A DNA stretch of 64,000 bases. Source: Caulobacterales bacterium 32-69-10. Its GTDB lineage: Bacteria > Pseudomonadota > Alphaproteobacteria > Caulobacterales > Caulobacteraceae. Location: contig NCED01000005.1 in assembly GCA_002280485.1 (NCBI GenBank), positions 1 through 64,000 of the forward strand. Reading direction: 5' to 3'. Positions 9,473 through 18,684 of this stretch are shown here, piece by piece. Each line of letters begins with the position of its first letter. Position 1 is the stretch's first letter. Position numbers and translations under genes: made by a program. The notes under the pieces were generated by a model, which was given only the letters and a program-made list of their open reading frames with translations, ran no database searches and was not told where the DNA came from.

Positions 9473-11293
9473 TCAGCGCCGCCCGAACAGCCGTTCGATA
9501 TCCGCCAGCTTCAGCTCCACATAGGTCGGGCGGCCGTGGTTGCATTGGCCGGAGCGGGGGGTGGCCTCCATCTGGCGCAGCAGGGCGTTCATCTCGGCCG
9601 CGGTCAGCCGGCGGCCCGCGCGCACGCTGGCCCGGCACGCTGCGGAGGCGAAGGCCTCGGCCAGCCGCTCCTTCAGCGCCAGCGCCGCCCCGTGCTCGGC
9701 CAGATCGTCGGCGAGGTCGCGGACCAGGCCGGCGACGTCGATCTTGCCCAGGGTGGTGGGCAGTTCGCGCACCAGCACCGCCCCGGCCCCGAACGGCTCC
9801 AAAACGAGGCCCATGGCGGCCAGCTCGGTCGCGGCGCCGGCGACCCGCTCGGCCTCGGCCGGGTCGAGATCGACCACCTCGGGCAGCAGCAGGGCCTGGC
9901 GTGGCACCTCGCCCTTGGCCGCCTGCTCGATCATCGCCTCCATGACCAGGCGCTCGTGGGCGGCGTGCTGGTCGACGATGACCATGCCGTCGCGGGTCTG
10001 GGCCACGACATAGGTTTCGTGCAGCTGGGCCCTGGCGGCGCCCAGGGGATAGTCGAGGGGGTCGATCACCTCCCCGGTGGTCTGGTCGTAGCTCGTGGCC
10101 GGCGCCGGCTCCCATTCCACCCGGGCGGTGGCCTCGGCGAGGCCCGGCAGGGACGGGGATGGGCTGGCCGGCGGGCGCCAGTAGCCGGCCCCGCTCCAGC
10201 CCTGGGCCGGCGGCGGGGTGTACTGCGGGCGAAAGGCGCCGAGCGCGCCGGCCGCCACGGTGGTCGAGGCCCGGTGGCCGTCGGCGGCCAGGGCGTGGCG
10301 CAGGGCCCCGATGATCAGGCCGCGCACCAGGGCCGGGTCGCGAAAGCGCACCTCGGCCTTGGCCGGGTGGACATTGACGTCGAGCAGGGTGGGTTCGAGC
10401 TCGAGATAGAGCACGGCGGCGGGTGAGCGATCGCGGGCCAGGACGTCGGAATAGGCGGCGCGCAGGGCGCCCTGCAGCACGCGATCGCGCACCGGGCGGC
10501 CGTTGACGAACAGATACTGGTGCGAAGCATTGCCGCGCGAATAGGTCGGCAGGCCGGCGAACCCCGTCAGCCGCACGCCCTCGCGCTCCTGGTCGATGAA
10601 CAGGGCGTTGGCCTCGAATTCGCGGCCCAGCACCGCCGCTAGCCGGGCGAGGCGCCCCTCCCGGCCCGGGTGCTCGGCGGCCAGGCGAAGCACCTTGCGG
10701 CCGTCGAGGTCGAGGCTGAAGGCGACGGCTTCATGCGCCATGGCCTGGCGCTTCACCTCCTCGGTAATGGCCATGGCCTCGGCCCGTTCGGACTTCATGA
10801 ACTTCAGCCGGGCCGGGGTGGCGTAGAACAGGTCGCGCACCTCCACCCGCGCCCCGTGCGGGCCGGGGAAGGGGCAGGGCGCCGGGCGGCCCACCGCGCC
10901 GGCGTCGACGTTGAGCTGGAAGGCGTCGCTGGCGCCTTTTGGCCGCGACGACAGGGCGAGGTGCGCCACCGAGCCGATCGAGGGCAGGGCTTCGCCCCGA
11001 AAGCCCAGGCTGCGGATATGCAACAGGTCGTAGACCCCGTCGGCGTCGGGCTTGAGCTTGGAGGTGGCGTGGCGCTCGACGGCGAGGACCAGTTCGCCCT
11101 CGGTCAGGCCGCAGCCGTCGTCGGCGACCAGGATGCGGGACAGCCCGCCCTGATCGGCCTGGATCTCGATGCGGGCGGCGCCGGCGTCCAGGGCGTTCTC
11201 GACCAACTCCTTGACCGCGCTCGCCGGCCGCTCGACCACCTCGCCGGCGGCGATGCGGTTGACGGTCTCCGGCGGCAGGCGGTGGATGGTCAT
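9473..11293 (-). CDS. mutL: DNA mismatch repair protein MutL
   Basis: Links MutS mismatch recognition to strand removal. The N-terminal GHKL ATPase shows ENALDAGA (about residue 33), DDGCGL and the SIGSVAHL region, followed by the transducer domain. The C-terminal dimerisation domain carries [14 protein letters not shown], which fits the endonuclease motif DQHA(X)2E(X)4E of MutL proteins in bacteria lacking MutH. At 606 residues it is normal length. The ATG at 11293 ([21 protein letters not shown]) is the family start; the open frame upstream runs into a repeat. It is a single gene flanked by family B repeats on both sides. Confidence 0.97.
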   Translation of the reverse strand: MTIHRLPPETVNRIAAGEVVERPASAVKELVENALDAGAARIEIQADQGGLSRILVADDGCGLTEGELVLAVERHATSKLKPDADGVYDLLHIRSLGFRGEALPSIGSVAHLALSSRPKGASDAFQLNVDAGAVGRPAPCPFPGPHGARVEVRDLFYATPARLKFMKSERAEAMAITEEVKRQAMAHEAVAFSLDLDGRKVLRLAAEHPGREGRLARLAAVLGREFEANALFIDQEREGVRLTGFAGLPTYSRGNASHQYLFVNGRPVRDRVLQGALRAAYSDVLARDRSPAAVLYLELEPTLLDVNVHPAKAEVRFRDPALVRGLIIGALRHALAADGHRASTTVAAGALGAFRPQYTPPPAQGWSGAGYWRPPASPSPSLPGLAEATARVEWEPAPATSYDQTTGEVIDPLDYPLGAARAQLHETYVVAQTRDGMVIVDQHAAHERLVMEAMIEQAAKGEVPRQALLLPEVVDLDPAEAERVAGAATELAAMGLVLEPFGAGAVLVRELPTTLGKIDVAGLVRDLADDLAEHGAALALKERLAEAFASAACRASVRAGRRLTAAEMNALLRQMEATPRSGQCNHGRPTYVELKLADIERLFGRR

Positions 11294-11346
11294 GGACGCG
11301 ACTCGGGCGTTGCGGCTGGCCAAGATAGCACCGCCGGCTCTCACAT

Positions 11347-11479
11347 CGTCATCCTCCGGCCACGCGCAAGCGCGGTTCGGGGGACCCAAGCAAGATTGGG
11401 GGATTGGTCGCCGGCGCGGGAAACTGGAACGTCGCTTGGGTCCCCCGGATCACGGCTGCGCCGCGACCGGAGGATGACG
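11347..11479. repeat. Dispersed palindromic repeat, family B, copy 2
   Basis: Outer arms CGTCATCCTCCGGCCACGCG and its imperfect complement ending GGAGGATGACG, with inner arms GGGGGACCCAAGC and GCTTGGGTCCCCC. Lies between mutL and the DUF3035 lipoprotein gene. Same family as 9360-9465. Confidence 0.8.
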
Positions 11480-11490
11480 CTCGTTTTTGC

Positions 11491-12060
11491 CTACAGCCCC
11501 GGGAGCTTGATGCCGCCGGTCTTGCCGCGGGAGATCACCACCGGCGCGTCGCCGGTCAGGGACTTGATCTTGGCCTCTTCGGCCGCCGGATCGATCGGGG
11601 TGGCGTTCTGGGCGGCGGCCGCGCCCGCGCTGCGGGGCTCGCCCTTCTTCCAGAACATCACCTTGTCGGCGAAGCCCTTGTCCTTGTGGGTCACGTCGCC
11701 GAACTCGTCGTCGACCACGTAGCGCACCAGGGGGTCGGCCTTGTCGCCGCCCGCCTTGGCCACCAGTATGGTCTCGCCCTGCGAGCGGTTGGCCGAGCCG
11801 GCGGCGCCGAGCAGGGCCGTGCGGGCCTGGCTCTCGGGCTGCAGCTCCTGTGGGCGCGGCTCGCCGGGGGCGGGCGGGCGCAGGGAATAGTCGGGGGGCA
11901 CGACCAGGGGCGCGCGGGAGACGACGCGGAACTCGTCGGGGACCGTCTTGGAGACGCCGAGCGCCTTGCCGGCCGAGGCGCAGCCCGCCGTGCTGACCGC
12001 CAGGGCGGCGACGGCCGTCCAGAGGGCGCCCGCGGCGAGCTTGTTAGGGTTGAAAGCCAT
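11491..12060 (-). CDS. DUF3035-type lipoprotein
   Basis: Putative envelope lipoprotein of 189 residues. The N-terminal signal ends in the lipobox LAVSTAGC. The mature part has the VPDEFRVVSRAPLVVPPDYSLRPP signature typical of the alphaproteobacterial DUF3035 family, then a low-complexity Ala-rich region. I chose ATG 12060, which starts the signal peptide; the open frame upstream is not needed. It lies downstream of lspA, the lipoprotein signal peptidase, on the same strand, 99 bases away. That is a common arrangement and suggests co-expression. Molecular function is unknown. Confidence 0.87.
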   Translation of the reverse strand: MAFNPNKLAAGALWTAVAALAVSTAGCASAGKALGVSKTVPDEFRVVSRAPLVVPPDYSLRPPAPGEPRPQELQPESQARTALLGAAGSANRSQGETILVAKAGGDKADPLVRYVVDDEFGDVTHKDKGFADKVMFWKKGEPRSAGAAAAQNATPIDPAAEEAKIKSLTGDAPVVISRGKTGGIKLPGL

Positions 12061-12159
12061 GACCGGACTCCAGATGCGCCCCCGCGCGGCTCCGACGGAG
12101 CCCAAAAAGCGATACGCTTGGTAACCCATTCGGGCCGCCCGCGCAAAGAGACAGCGTCC

Positions 12160-12666
12160 TCAACTCTTCTTGTGGCCGACAAAGCTGTCGAGCAGCACCA
12201 GGGCCATGCCGACGGTGATGGCGCTGTCGGCGACGTTGAACACCCAGGGGAAATGCAGCCCGCCGAAGTCGAGGAAGTCGGCCACGGCCCCGAAGCGGAC
12301 CCGATCAACGACGTTGCCCAGCGCCCCGCCGATGGCCAGGCCGAAGGCGATCGCCGGCAGCCGGCTCTTCGAATCGGCCACCCAGAAGGCGAAGGCGGCG
12401 GCCACGGCGACCGAGAAGACGGCGAGGCCCCAGCGGGCGAGGTCGGCCTCGGCGCGGAACAGGCCGAAGCTGACGCCCCGGTTCCATACCATGGTCAGGT
12501 TGAAGAAGCCGGTGACCGGGACCGAGCCCTTGGCCGGCAGGTCGAAGACCTGGAGGATCCAGAACTTGGACAGCTGGTCGAGCACGATGACCACGGCCGC
12601 GAGGCCATAGGCCATCCAGCCGTAGCGGGAGACGCGCAAGGGCCGGTCGAGAAGGCTGCCGCTCAT
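12160..12666 (-). CDS. lspA: Lipoprotein signal peptidase LspA
   Basis: Inner-membrane aspartyl protease that removes the signal peptide of diacylglyceryl-prolipoproteins. The 168 residues have four membrane segments. Family motifs are IVLDQLSKFW (about residue 28), WNRGVSFGLF, ALGNVVDRVRFGAVADFLDF with the first catalytic Asp, and VFNVADSAITVG with the second. The ATG at 12666 overlaps the ileS stop as ATGA, the classical ileS-lspA coupling. Confidence 0.97.
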   Translation of the reverse strand: MSGSLLDRPLRVSRYGWMAYGLAAVVIVLDQLSKFWILQVFDLPAKGSVPVTGFFNLTMVWNRGVSFGLFRAEADLARWGLAVFSVAVAAAFAFWVADSKSRLPAIAFGLAIGGALGNVVDRVRFGAVADFLDFGGLHFPWVFNVADSAITVGMALVLLDSFVGHKKS

Positions 12667-15560
12667 GCCGCCGCTCCGTCGATCTCGGCCACAGCCGCCT
12701 CGCAGCGGTTGCACAGGTCGACCACGACTTCGGGCAGGACGCGCCAGCAGCGGGCGCACTTGCCGCCGTCGGCGCGGAACGGCCGCACCGCGACGCCGGG
12801 GATCTCGTCGAGCCGGAAGCCCTCGGCATCGCCCTCGTCCGTCAGGTCGGCGGTGCTGGTTCGGAACACCTCGGCCGGATCGACCCCATCGAAGGCGGCG
12901 CGCAGGGCCGCATCGGCGACGGCGACCTTGGGCGAGGCCTCCAGGGCCGAACCGATGCGCTTCTCGCGGCGCTCGCCCTCCAGGGCGCCGGTGACCACGG
13001 CCAGGACGGCCTGGACCTTGGCCCAGCGGGCGGCCTCTTCCTCGTTGCGCCACTCGGCCGGGGTGTCCGGGAAGGTGCGCATCGCATTGGAGCCGGCGTC
13101 CGGGAAGCGGCTGGCCCAGGCTTCCTCGCAGGTGAAGACGGCGAGCGGCGCCAGCCACACGGTCAGGCGCTCGAACACCAGGTCCATCACCGTGCGGCAG
13201 GCCCGGCGGCGCACCGACGACGGCGCGTCGCAGTAGAGGGCGTCCTTGCGCACGTCGAAATAGAGCGCCGACAGTTCCTGGGCGCAGAAGTCGGCGACCG
13301 GGCGCCATACCTCGTCGTAGCGGTGGCTCTCGTAGGCGGCGCGCACCTGGCCGTCGAGCTGCCACAGGCGGTGCAGGACGAACCGCTCCAGCGGCGGCAT
13401 GTCGCCATAGCCGACTTTCTCGGCCTCCGAGAAGCCGTCGAGGGCGCCCAGCAGGTAGCGCATGGTGTTGCGCAGCTTGCGGTAGCTGTCGATCGTGGTC
13501 TGCAGGATGGTCTTGCCGATCCGCAGGTCCTCGGAATAGTCGCTGTTGGCCACCCACAGGCGGAGGATCTCGGCGCCGCTATCCTTGGTGACCGACTGGG
13601 GCTCGGTGGTGTTGCCCTTCGACTTCGACATCTTCTCCCCGTGCTCGTCGAGCACGAAACCGTGGGTCAGCACGCCCTCATAGGGCGCGCGGCCGCGCGT
13701 GCCGCAGCTTTCCAGCAGGGACGACTGGAACCAGCCGCGGGCCTGGTCGGTGCCCTCGAGGTAGAGGTCGGCCGGCGAGCGGCTGTCGGCGCGGGGCTCC
13801 AGGGTGAAGGCGTGGGTGGAGCCGCTGTCGAACCAGACGTCGAGGATGTCGGTGATCTGTTCGTAGTCATCGGCCTTGCGGTCGTTGCCGAGGAACTCCT
13901 GCGGGTCACGGGTGAACCAGGCGTCGGCGCCCTCGGCGGCGATGGCGGTCAGGATGCGGGCGTTGACCGCCTCGTCGCGCAGGGGCTCGCCGGTGACCTT
14001 GTCGACGAACATGGCCAGAGGCGTGCCCCAGGCGCGCTGGCGCGAGATCAGCCAGTCGGGGCGGCCGTCGACCATGGAGCGGATGCGGGTCTGGCCGGCC
14101 TTGGGATAGAAGTTGGTGGCGTCGATAGCCGCCAGGGCCGTCTGGCGCAGGGTCCGCCCGTCGGCGAGGGTTTCATCCATGCGGATGAACCACTGAGGCG
14201 TGTTGCGGAAGATCACCGGCGCCTTGGAGCGCCACGAGTGCGGATAGCTGTGCTCCATACGGCCGCGGGCCAGCAGGGTCCCGGCCTCGATCAGCCGCTC
14301 CATGACCGCCTTGTTGGCCTCGCCGAACTTGCCGGCCTTCTTGCCCTCGGTCTCCATCACCTTCATCCCGGCGAAGAGCGGGACGGTGGGATAGTAGGCG
14401 CCGTCGGGATCGACGGTGTCGGGGATGTCGGCGCGCGAGCGGCCGGACTTCAGCCACACCTCATAGTCGTCCTGGCCATGGCCCGGAGCGGTGTGGACAA
14501 AGCCCGTGCCGGCGTCGTCGGTGACGTGCTCGCCGGACAGCATGGGCACGGAAAAGCCATAGCCGGGATCGAGCGCCGCCAGCGGATGCGACACCGCCAG
14601 GCCGGCCAGCTCGTCGGCGAGGACCGGACGGACCCGGGTCCAGGCCTCTACATTGGCGGCGGTGAAGACGCCCTCGGCCAGCTCGTCGGCCAGGATCACC
14701 CGCTCGCCGACCTTGGCCCAAGGCTCGAATTCCAGCCCGGCCTTCAGGGCCTTCACCTCATAGAGCCCGTACTCGATCTCCGGCCCGAAGCTGATCGCGC
14801 GGTTGGCGGGGAGGGTCCAGGGCGTGGTGGTCCAGATCACCACCGCCGCGCCGGCCAGGTCTCCGGCGGCGACCGGGAACTTGACCCAGACGGTCGGCGA
14901 GATGTGGTCGTGGTACTCGACCTCGGCGTCGGCCAGGGCGGTGCGCTCGACCGGGCTCCACATCACCGGCTTGGAGCCGCGGTAGAGCTGCCCCGACATC
15001 AGGAACTTGTGGAACTCGTTCACGATGGCGGCTTCGGAGCCGAAGTCCATGGTGGCGTAGCGGCCGTCCCAGTCGCCCAGCACGCCCAGGCGCTTGAACT
15101 CGGTCTTCTGCGCCTCGATCCACCGGCCCGCGTAGGCGCGGCATTCCTTGCGGAACTCGGCCTTGGAGACCTCGTCCTTGCGCCGGCCCTTGCCGCGGAA
15201 CTCCTCCTCGATCTTCCACTCGATCGGCAGGCCGTGGCAGTCCCAGCCCGGCACATAGTCGACGTCGTAGCCGAGGGCGAACCTGGAGCGGACGACAAAG
15301 TCCTTGAGGATCTTGTTCAGCGCATGCCCGATGTGGATCGCCCCGTTGGCATAGGGCGGGCCGTCGTGCAGCACATAGAGCGGGGCGCCGGCGGCCTGGC
15401 GGGCGGCGCGCAGGGACTTGTAGAGATCGTTCGCGGCCCACTGGCCAAGGATCTCGGGCTCCTTCTGCGGCAGGCCCGCGCGCATCGGGAAGGCGGTCTG
15501 GGGCAGGAAGACGGTGTCGCGGTAATCGCGGCCTGGAGCGGTGGTCTGGTCGTCGGACAT
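12663..15560 (-). CDS. ileS: Isoleucyl-tRNA synthetase
   Basis: Class I synthetase charging tRNA-Ile, with editing of Val-tRNA. The 965 residues are complete. The HIGH signature is HIGH at residues 76-79 and the KMSKS loop is EKMSKSKGN in the central part. A CP1 editing domain lies between them. The C-terminal zinc finger CARCW...CNRC (about residues 925-945) marks the bacterial type 1 enzyme. It is followed directly by lspA. The 302-bp gap upstream (15561-15862) holds only a family C repeat and presumably the promoter. Confidence 0.98.
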   Translation of the reverse strand: MSDDQTTAPGRDYRDTVFLPQTAFPMRAGLPQKEPEILGQWAANDLYKSLRAARQAAGAPLYVLHDGPPYANGAIHIGHALNKILKDFVVRSRFALGYDVDYVPGWDCHGLPIEWKIEEEFRGKGRRKDEVSKAEFRKECRAYAGRWIEAQKTEFKRLGVLGDWDGRYATMDFGSEAAIVNEFHKFLMSGQLYRGSKPVMWSPVERTALADAEVEYHDHISPTVWVKFPVAAGDLAGAAVVIWTTTPWTLPANRAISFGPEIEYGLYEVKALKAGLEFEPWAKVGERVILADELAEGVFTAANVEAWTRVRPVLADELAGLAVSHPLAALDPGYGFSVPMLSGEHVTDDAGTGFVHTAPGHGQDDYEVWLKSGRSRADIPDTVDPDGAYYPTVPLFAGMKVMETEGKKAGKFGEANKAVMERLIEAGTLLARGRMEHSYPHSWRSKAPVIFRNTPQWFIRMDETLADGRTLRQTALAAIDATNFYPKAGQTRIRSMVDGRPDWLISRQRAWGTPLAMFVDKVTGEPLRDEAVNARILTAIAAEGADAWFTRDPQEFLGNDRKADDYEQITDILDVWFDSGSTHAFTLEPRADSRSPADLYLEGTDQARGWFQSSLLESCGTRGRAPYEGVLTHGFVLDEHGEKMSKSKGNTTEPQSVTKDSGAEILRLWVANSDYSEDLRIGKTILQTTIDSYRKLRNTMRYLLGALDGFSEAEKVGYGDMPPLERFVLHRLWQLDGQVRAAYESHRYDEVWRPVADFCAQELSALYFDVRKDALYCDAPSSVRRRACRTVMDLVFERLTVWLAPLAVFTCEEAWASRFPDAGSNAMRTFPDTPAEWRNEEEAARWAKVQAVLAVVTGALEGERREKRIGSALEASPKVAVADAALRAAFDGVDPAEVFRTSTADLTDEGDAEGFRLDEIPGVAVRPFRADGGKCARCWRVLPEVVVDLCNRCEAAVAEIDGAAA

Positions 15561-15716
15561 GTCGGGCTGGTTCGCCTGGAAAGACTTGGGGGGAACGGCA
15601 ATCCCGGCGCGAACGCGAAGGCTCTAGCCCGTCGGCGTCACGCCGGGCGGCGAATTCGGAACGGGCGAACGGCGCGCATGGGGCGATGTAACAGAGCGGC
15701 GGGCGGGGCGGAAGGT

Positions 15717-15851
15717 GTGCGTGCTTCGAGACGCGCAAGGCTTCGACAAGCTCAGCCTCGCACTCCTCAGCATGACGAACCTCAGTGCGATCATCCCCCT
15801 TCGTCATCCTGAGGAGCCGGATGAAATCCGGCGTCTCGAAGGACGCAGCAC
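15717..15851. repeat. Dispersed palindromic repeat, family C, copy 1
   Basis: Left unit GTGCTTCGAGACGC...CTCCTCAGCATGACGA and right unit CGTCATCCTGAGGAGCC...GCGTCTCGAAGGACGCA form an inverted pair. The same structure occurs at 27328-27451. It fills most of the ileS-ribF gap (15561-15862), in which no gene is seen. Confidence 0.8.
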
Positions 15852-15862
15852 AGCGCCGCCCC

Positions 15863-16804
15863 TCAAAACCCCTTCAGCAGCAGTTCGCGGGCCGCGTCGC
15901 AGTCGCGGGCGATCTGGGCCTTGAGGGTGTCGAGGCCGTCGAACTTCTCGTCGCCGCGGATGAAGGCCACGAGGTCGGTCTCCAGCGTCTGGCCGTAGAG
16001 GTCCTCGTCGAAGTCGAACAGATTGACCTCCAGCCGCTCGTCCTTGCCGTCCACCGTCGGCCGTTCGCCGATATAGGCGACGCCGGCGACCTCGCGGCCG
16101 TCGCACAGACGGGTGCGCGAGGCGTAGATGCCCTGGGCCGGACGGACATAGTCGCCGAGGCTGAGGTTGGCGGTGGGAAAGCCGATGGTGCGGCCGAGGT
16201 GGTCGCCGTGCACCACCACCCCCTCGATGGCGAAGGGGCGGCCGAGCATGGCGGCGGCTTCCTCCGGCCGGCCGGACGCCAGGGCCTCGCGGATGGCGCT
16301 GGACGAGGTCTTGGCCTCGTGATCGCCGACCATGGGGGCGGTGGCGACGCTGAAACCGAGCGCCTCGCCATAGGCTCGCAGCGCCTCGGGGCTGCCGGTG
16401 CGGTTTCGGCCGAAGGTGAAGTCGGGACCGGTGGCCACGGACCGGGCGCCCAGGCCTTCGGCCAGGACGCGGCGGGCGAAGTCCTCGTCCGACATGGCGG
16501 CCATCTCGGCGTCGAAGGGCAGGCGATAGAGACGGTCGACCCCGAGGGCGGCCAGGGCCCGGGTCTGCTGGGCTGGGGTGGTCAGCAGGAAGGGCTCGGC
16601 GTCGGGCACGAACCAGCGGCGCGGGTGAGGGGCGAAGGTGACGACCCCGAGAGGGGCGCCAAGGCGGCTGGCGGCCTTGGCCGCCTCGGCGATCACCGCT
16701 CTGTGGCCGCGGTGCACGCCGTCGAAGGCGCCGAGCGCCAGGGCGCCGCCGCGGGCGGCGGACTGTAGGCCCCGCCAGTCGTCGAACACGGGCAGGCCGG
16801 TCAC
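15863..16804 (-). CDS. ribF: Bifunctional riboflavin kinase / FAD synthetase RibF
   Basis: Makes FMN and then FAD from riboflavin. The 313 residues are normal. The N-terminal FMN adenylyltransferase half shows GAFDGVHRGH (about residue 23), with TFAPHPRRWF and a C-terminal SSSAIREAL motif. The C-terminal flavokinase half shows GRTIGFPTANL and the catalytic E in ERLEVNLFDF. The start is GTG at 16804, which forms a GTGA overlap with the stop of the upstream MaoC-like gene. This fixes the non-ATG start. Confidence 0.96.
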   Translation of the reverse strand: MTGLPVFDDWRGLQSAARGGALALGAFDGVHRGHRAVIAEAAKAASRLGAPLGVVTFAPHPRRWFVPDAEPFLLTTPAQQTRALAALGVDRLYRLPFDAEMAAMSDEDFARRVLAEGLGARSVATGPDFTFGRNRTGSPEALRAYGEALGFSVATAPMVGDHEAKTSSSAIREALASGRPEEAAAMLGRPFAIEGVVVHGDHLGRTIGFPTANLSLGDYVRPAQGIYASRTRLCDGREVAGVAYIGERPTVDGKDERLEVNLFDFDEDLYGQTLETDLVAFIRGDEKFDGLDTLKAQIARDCDAARELLLKGF

Positions 16805-17259
16805 GCGGCCTCCACGGGACGGCGGGGAACCTGGACCTGGGCCTGGCCGCGCACGGCCGCGCGGCGACCGAGCCAGCACGAGGTGGCCAGGGTGACGTGG
16901 GCGGTCTTGTCGTCGATGGCGGTCACCTCGACCCGGACGGTCAGCGCGTCGCCGATGCGCACCGGGCGCAGGAACTCCAGGCTCTGGGTCAGGTAGATCG
17001 AGCCCGGCCCCGGCAGCTCGCCGGCCAGCAGGGCGGAGATATAGGCCGCCGACAGCATGCCGTGGGCGATGCGGCCGCGGAACACGGTGGTCTCGGCATA
17101 GGCCTGGTCGAGGTGGACCGGGTTGTGGTCGCCGGACACCTGCGCGAAGGCCTCTATGGCGGCTTCGGTGATGACGATCGTGCGTTCGGCGGCGTCGCCG
17201 ACGGTCAAATCCTCCAGAAAGCGGCCTGCAGCGGTCTGTCCCAAAGCGCGTTCGCCCAT
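16801..17259 (-). CDS. MaoC-family (R)-enoyl-CoA hydratase
   Basis: A hot-dog fold protein of 152 residues, probably hydrating enoyl-CoA. The catalytic pair lies in the family motif VSGDHNPVHLDQAYA (about residues 41-55) with Asp and His. RIAHGMLSAAYIS follows, and the overall length matches single-domain PhaJ-type hydratases. It is translationally coupled to ribF by a GTGA overlap, though no metabolic link is evident. The exact substrate (beta-oxidation, PHA supply or branched acyl-CoA) cannot be read from the sequence. Confidence 0.88.
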   Translation of the reverse strand: MGERALGQTAAGRFLEDLTVGDAAERTIVITEAAIEAFAQVSGDHNPVHLDQAYAETTVFRGRIAHGMLSAAYISALLAGELPGPGSIYLTQSLEFLRPVRIGDALTVRVEVTAIDDKTAHVTLATSCWLGRRAAVRGQAQVQVPRRPVEAA

Positions 17260-17356
17260 CTTTACCCGTTCTTATCCGGCCTCCCCTTACCTTGCGGACG
17301 CGGCGGGGGCGAGGGTGAGCCTCCGTCTGAGTTCGTGATTGCGCCGGAGTCCTGAC

Positions 17357-17743
17357 ATGGCCGTCGACCTGTCCATGCCCGTCCTGGTGGTGGACGACTA
17401 CAAGACCATGGTTCGGATTATCCAGAACCTGTTGAAGTCGCTTGGTTTCACCGAGGTGCACGGCGCCGTGACCGGAGAAGAGGCGCTCGCCAAGCTGGCC
17501 GAGCACCGCTACAGCCTGGTCATCTCCGACTGGAACATGGAGCCGATGAGTGGGCTGGACCTGCTGGTCAAGGTGCGCGCCGAACAGGCCACCAAGACCC
17601 TGCCCTTCATCATGGTCACCGCCGAATCCAAGACCGACAACGTCGTGGCCGCCAAGCGCGCCGGCGTGAACAACTACATCGTCAAGCCGTTCAACGCCCA
17701 GACGCTGAAGCAGAAGATGGTGGCGGTCCTCGGCGACTTCTGA
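17357..17743 (+). CDS. CheY-like single-domain response regulator
   Basis: A 128-residue receiver domain with no output domain. The acidic pair is D13-D14, the phospho-acceptor is D58 in VISDWNMEPMSG, and the switch residues are T88 and K110 (IVKPFN). The SDWNM context and whole-length similarity are those of chemotaxis CheY rather than DivK. No cheA or cheW lies nearby, so this may be an orphan CheY paralogue, which Caulobacterales have in numbers. The ATG at 17357 is chosen over upstream open codons because the domain begins right after it. Confidence 0.9.
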   Translation: MAVDLSMPVLVVDDYKTMVRIIQNLLKSLGFTEVHGAVTGEEALAKLAEHRYSLVISDWNMEPMSGLDLLVKVRAEQATKTLPFIMVTAESKTDNVVAAKRAGVNNYIVKPFNAQTLKQKMVAVLGDF

Positions 17744-17758
17744 GGCGGTTCGCCGGCC

Positions 17759-18628
17759 CTACCAGATCAATTCCGACAGGGCGTATCGGGCGCTGACGCC
17801 TTCGCGGGCGAGCAGGGCCTCGACCTTGGCCGCCTGCAGGGTCCCGTCGGCGCCCAGGCTCTGCTCCGAAAAGATTCCCGCCGCCACGAACAGGCAGTCG
17901 AGGCCTTCGCTGTTGGCGCCCTTCACGTCGGTGCCCAGGCCGTCGCCGATCGCCAGGATGCGGGCAGGATCGACCTTGCGGCCCGCCGCCCGGTCCACCG
18001 CCTGGTAGGCCAGCTCATAGATGGGCGGGTAGGGCTTGCCGGCCATCACCACCGCGCCGCCCATCTCCGCATAGAGCTGCGCCAGGGCGCCGGCGCAGTA
18101 GATCATCTTGTCGCCGCGGCGGACCACAAGGTCGGGGTTGGCGCACACGAAGGTCAGGCCCTTGGCCACGCAAACCTCGAAGCGGCCGCGATAGTCCTCC
18201 GGCGCCTCCGTCTCGTCGTCGAACGGGCCGGTGCAGCAGACGAAGGCCGCCTGTTCGGGGCGTTCGCACAGCTCAACCCCGGTGCCGGCGTAGAGGGGGT
18301 GGTCGCGGGCCGGGCCGATCGCCCACGCCGGCCCGGGCGCGCGGGCGACCAGCTGGGCGCGGGTGGCGTCGCCGGAGGTGACGATGCCGCTCCAGGCGGC
18401 GTCCGGCGTCTTCAGCTCGCGCAGTTGCGGCTTTACCGCCTCCGCCGGCCGTGCGGCGTTGGTGATCAGGATCACCGGGCCGCGCTCGCGGTTGAAGCGG
18501 ACCAGCGCCTCGCACGCCTCGGGAAAGCTCTCGCGGCCGTTATGGATCACGCCCCACACGTCGCACAGGACGGCGTCATAGGAGTCGGCCACGTCGGAGA
18601 GGCCGGCGATGGGGCGAAGGGTGGACAT
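17759..18628 (-). CDS. HAD-family phosphatase (NagD-like, TIGR01459 type)
   Basis: Predicted cytoplasmic sugar-phosphate or nucleotide phosphatase of 289 residues. HAD motif I is DAVLCDVWGVIHNG, with the nucleophile Asp at about residue 22. ILITNAARPAE is motif II. GDGLGTDVKGANSEG near the C-terminus is motif IV. The cap lies between, as in subclass IIA HADs such as NagD. The DVWG form, rather than DxD, is characteristic of this alphaproteobacterial subgroup. It faces the cheY-like gene, 15 bp away, tail to tail. The substrate is unknown. Confidence 0.9.
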   Translation of the reverse strand: MSTLRPIAGLSDVADSYDAVLCDVWGVIHNGRESFPEACEALVRFNRERGPVILITNAARPAEAVKPQLRELKTPDAAWSGIVTSGDATRAQLVARAPGPAWAIGPARDHPLYAGTGVELCERPEQAAFVCCTGPFDDETEAPEDYRGRFEVCVAKGLTFVCANPDLVVRRGDKMIYCAGALAQLYAEMGGAVVMAGKPYPPIYELAYQAVDRAAGRKVDPARILAIGDGLGTDVKGANSEGLDCLFVAAGIFSEQSLGADGTLQAAKVEALLAREGVSARYALSELIW

Positions 18629-18684
18629 GGACTGGGGCTAGGGGCTGCGGCGGGCGGGGTCAATCCCGCTCGGCCAGCGGGGCC

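Noticed and set aside
7005..10115. Upstream part of an open frame that reads into tadA
   Set aside because: Antisense to rluB and rsmD; only the final 131 codons are a real gene (tadA).
13323..15812. 829-codon open frame on the plus strand opposite ileS
   Set aside because: Antisense shadow; low-complexity translation.
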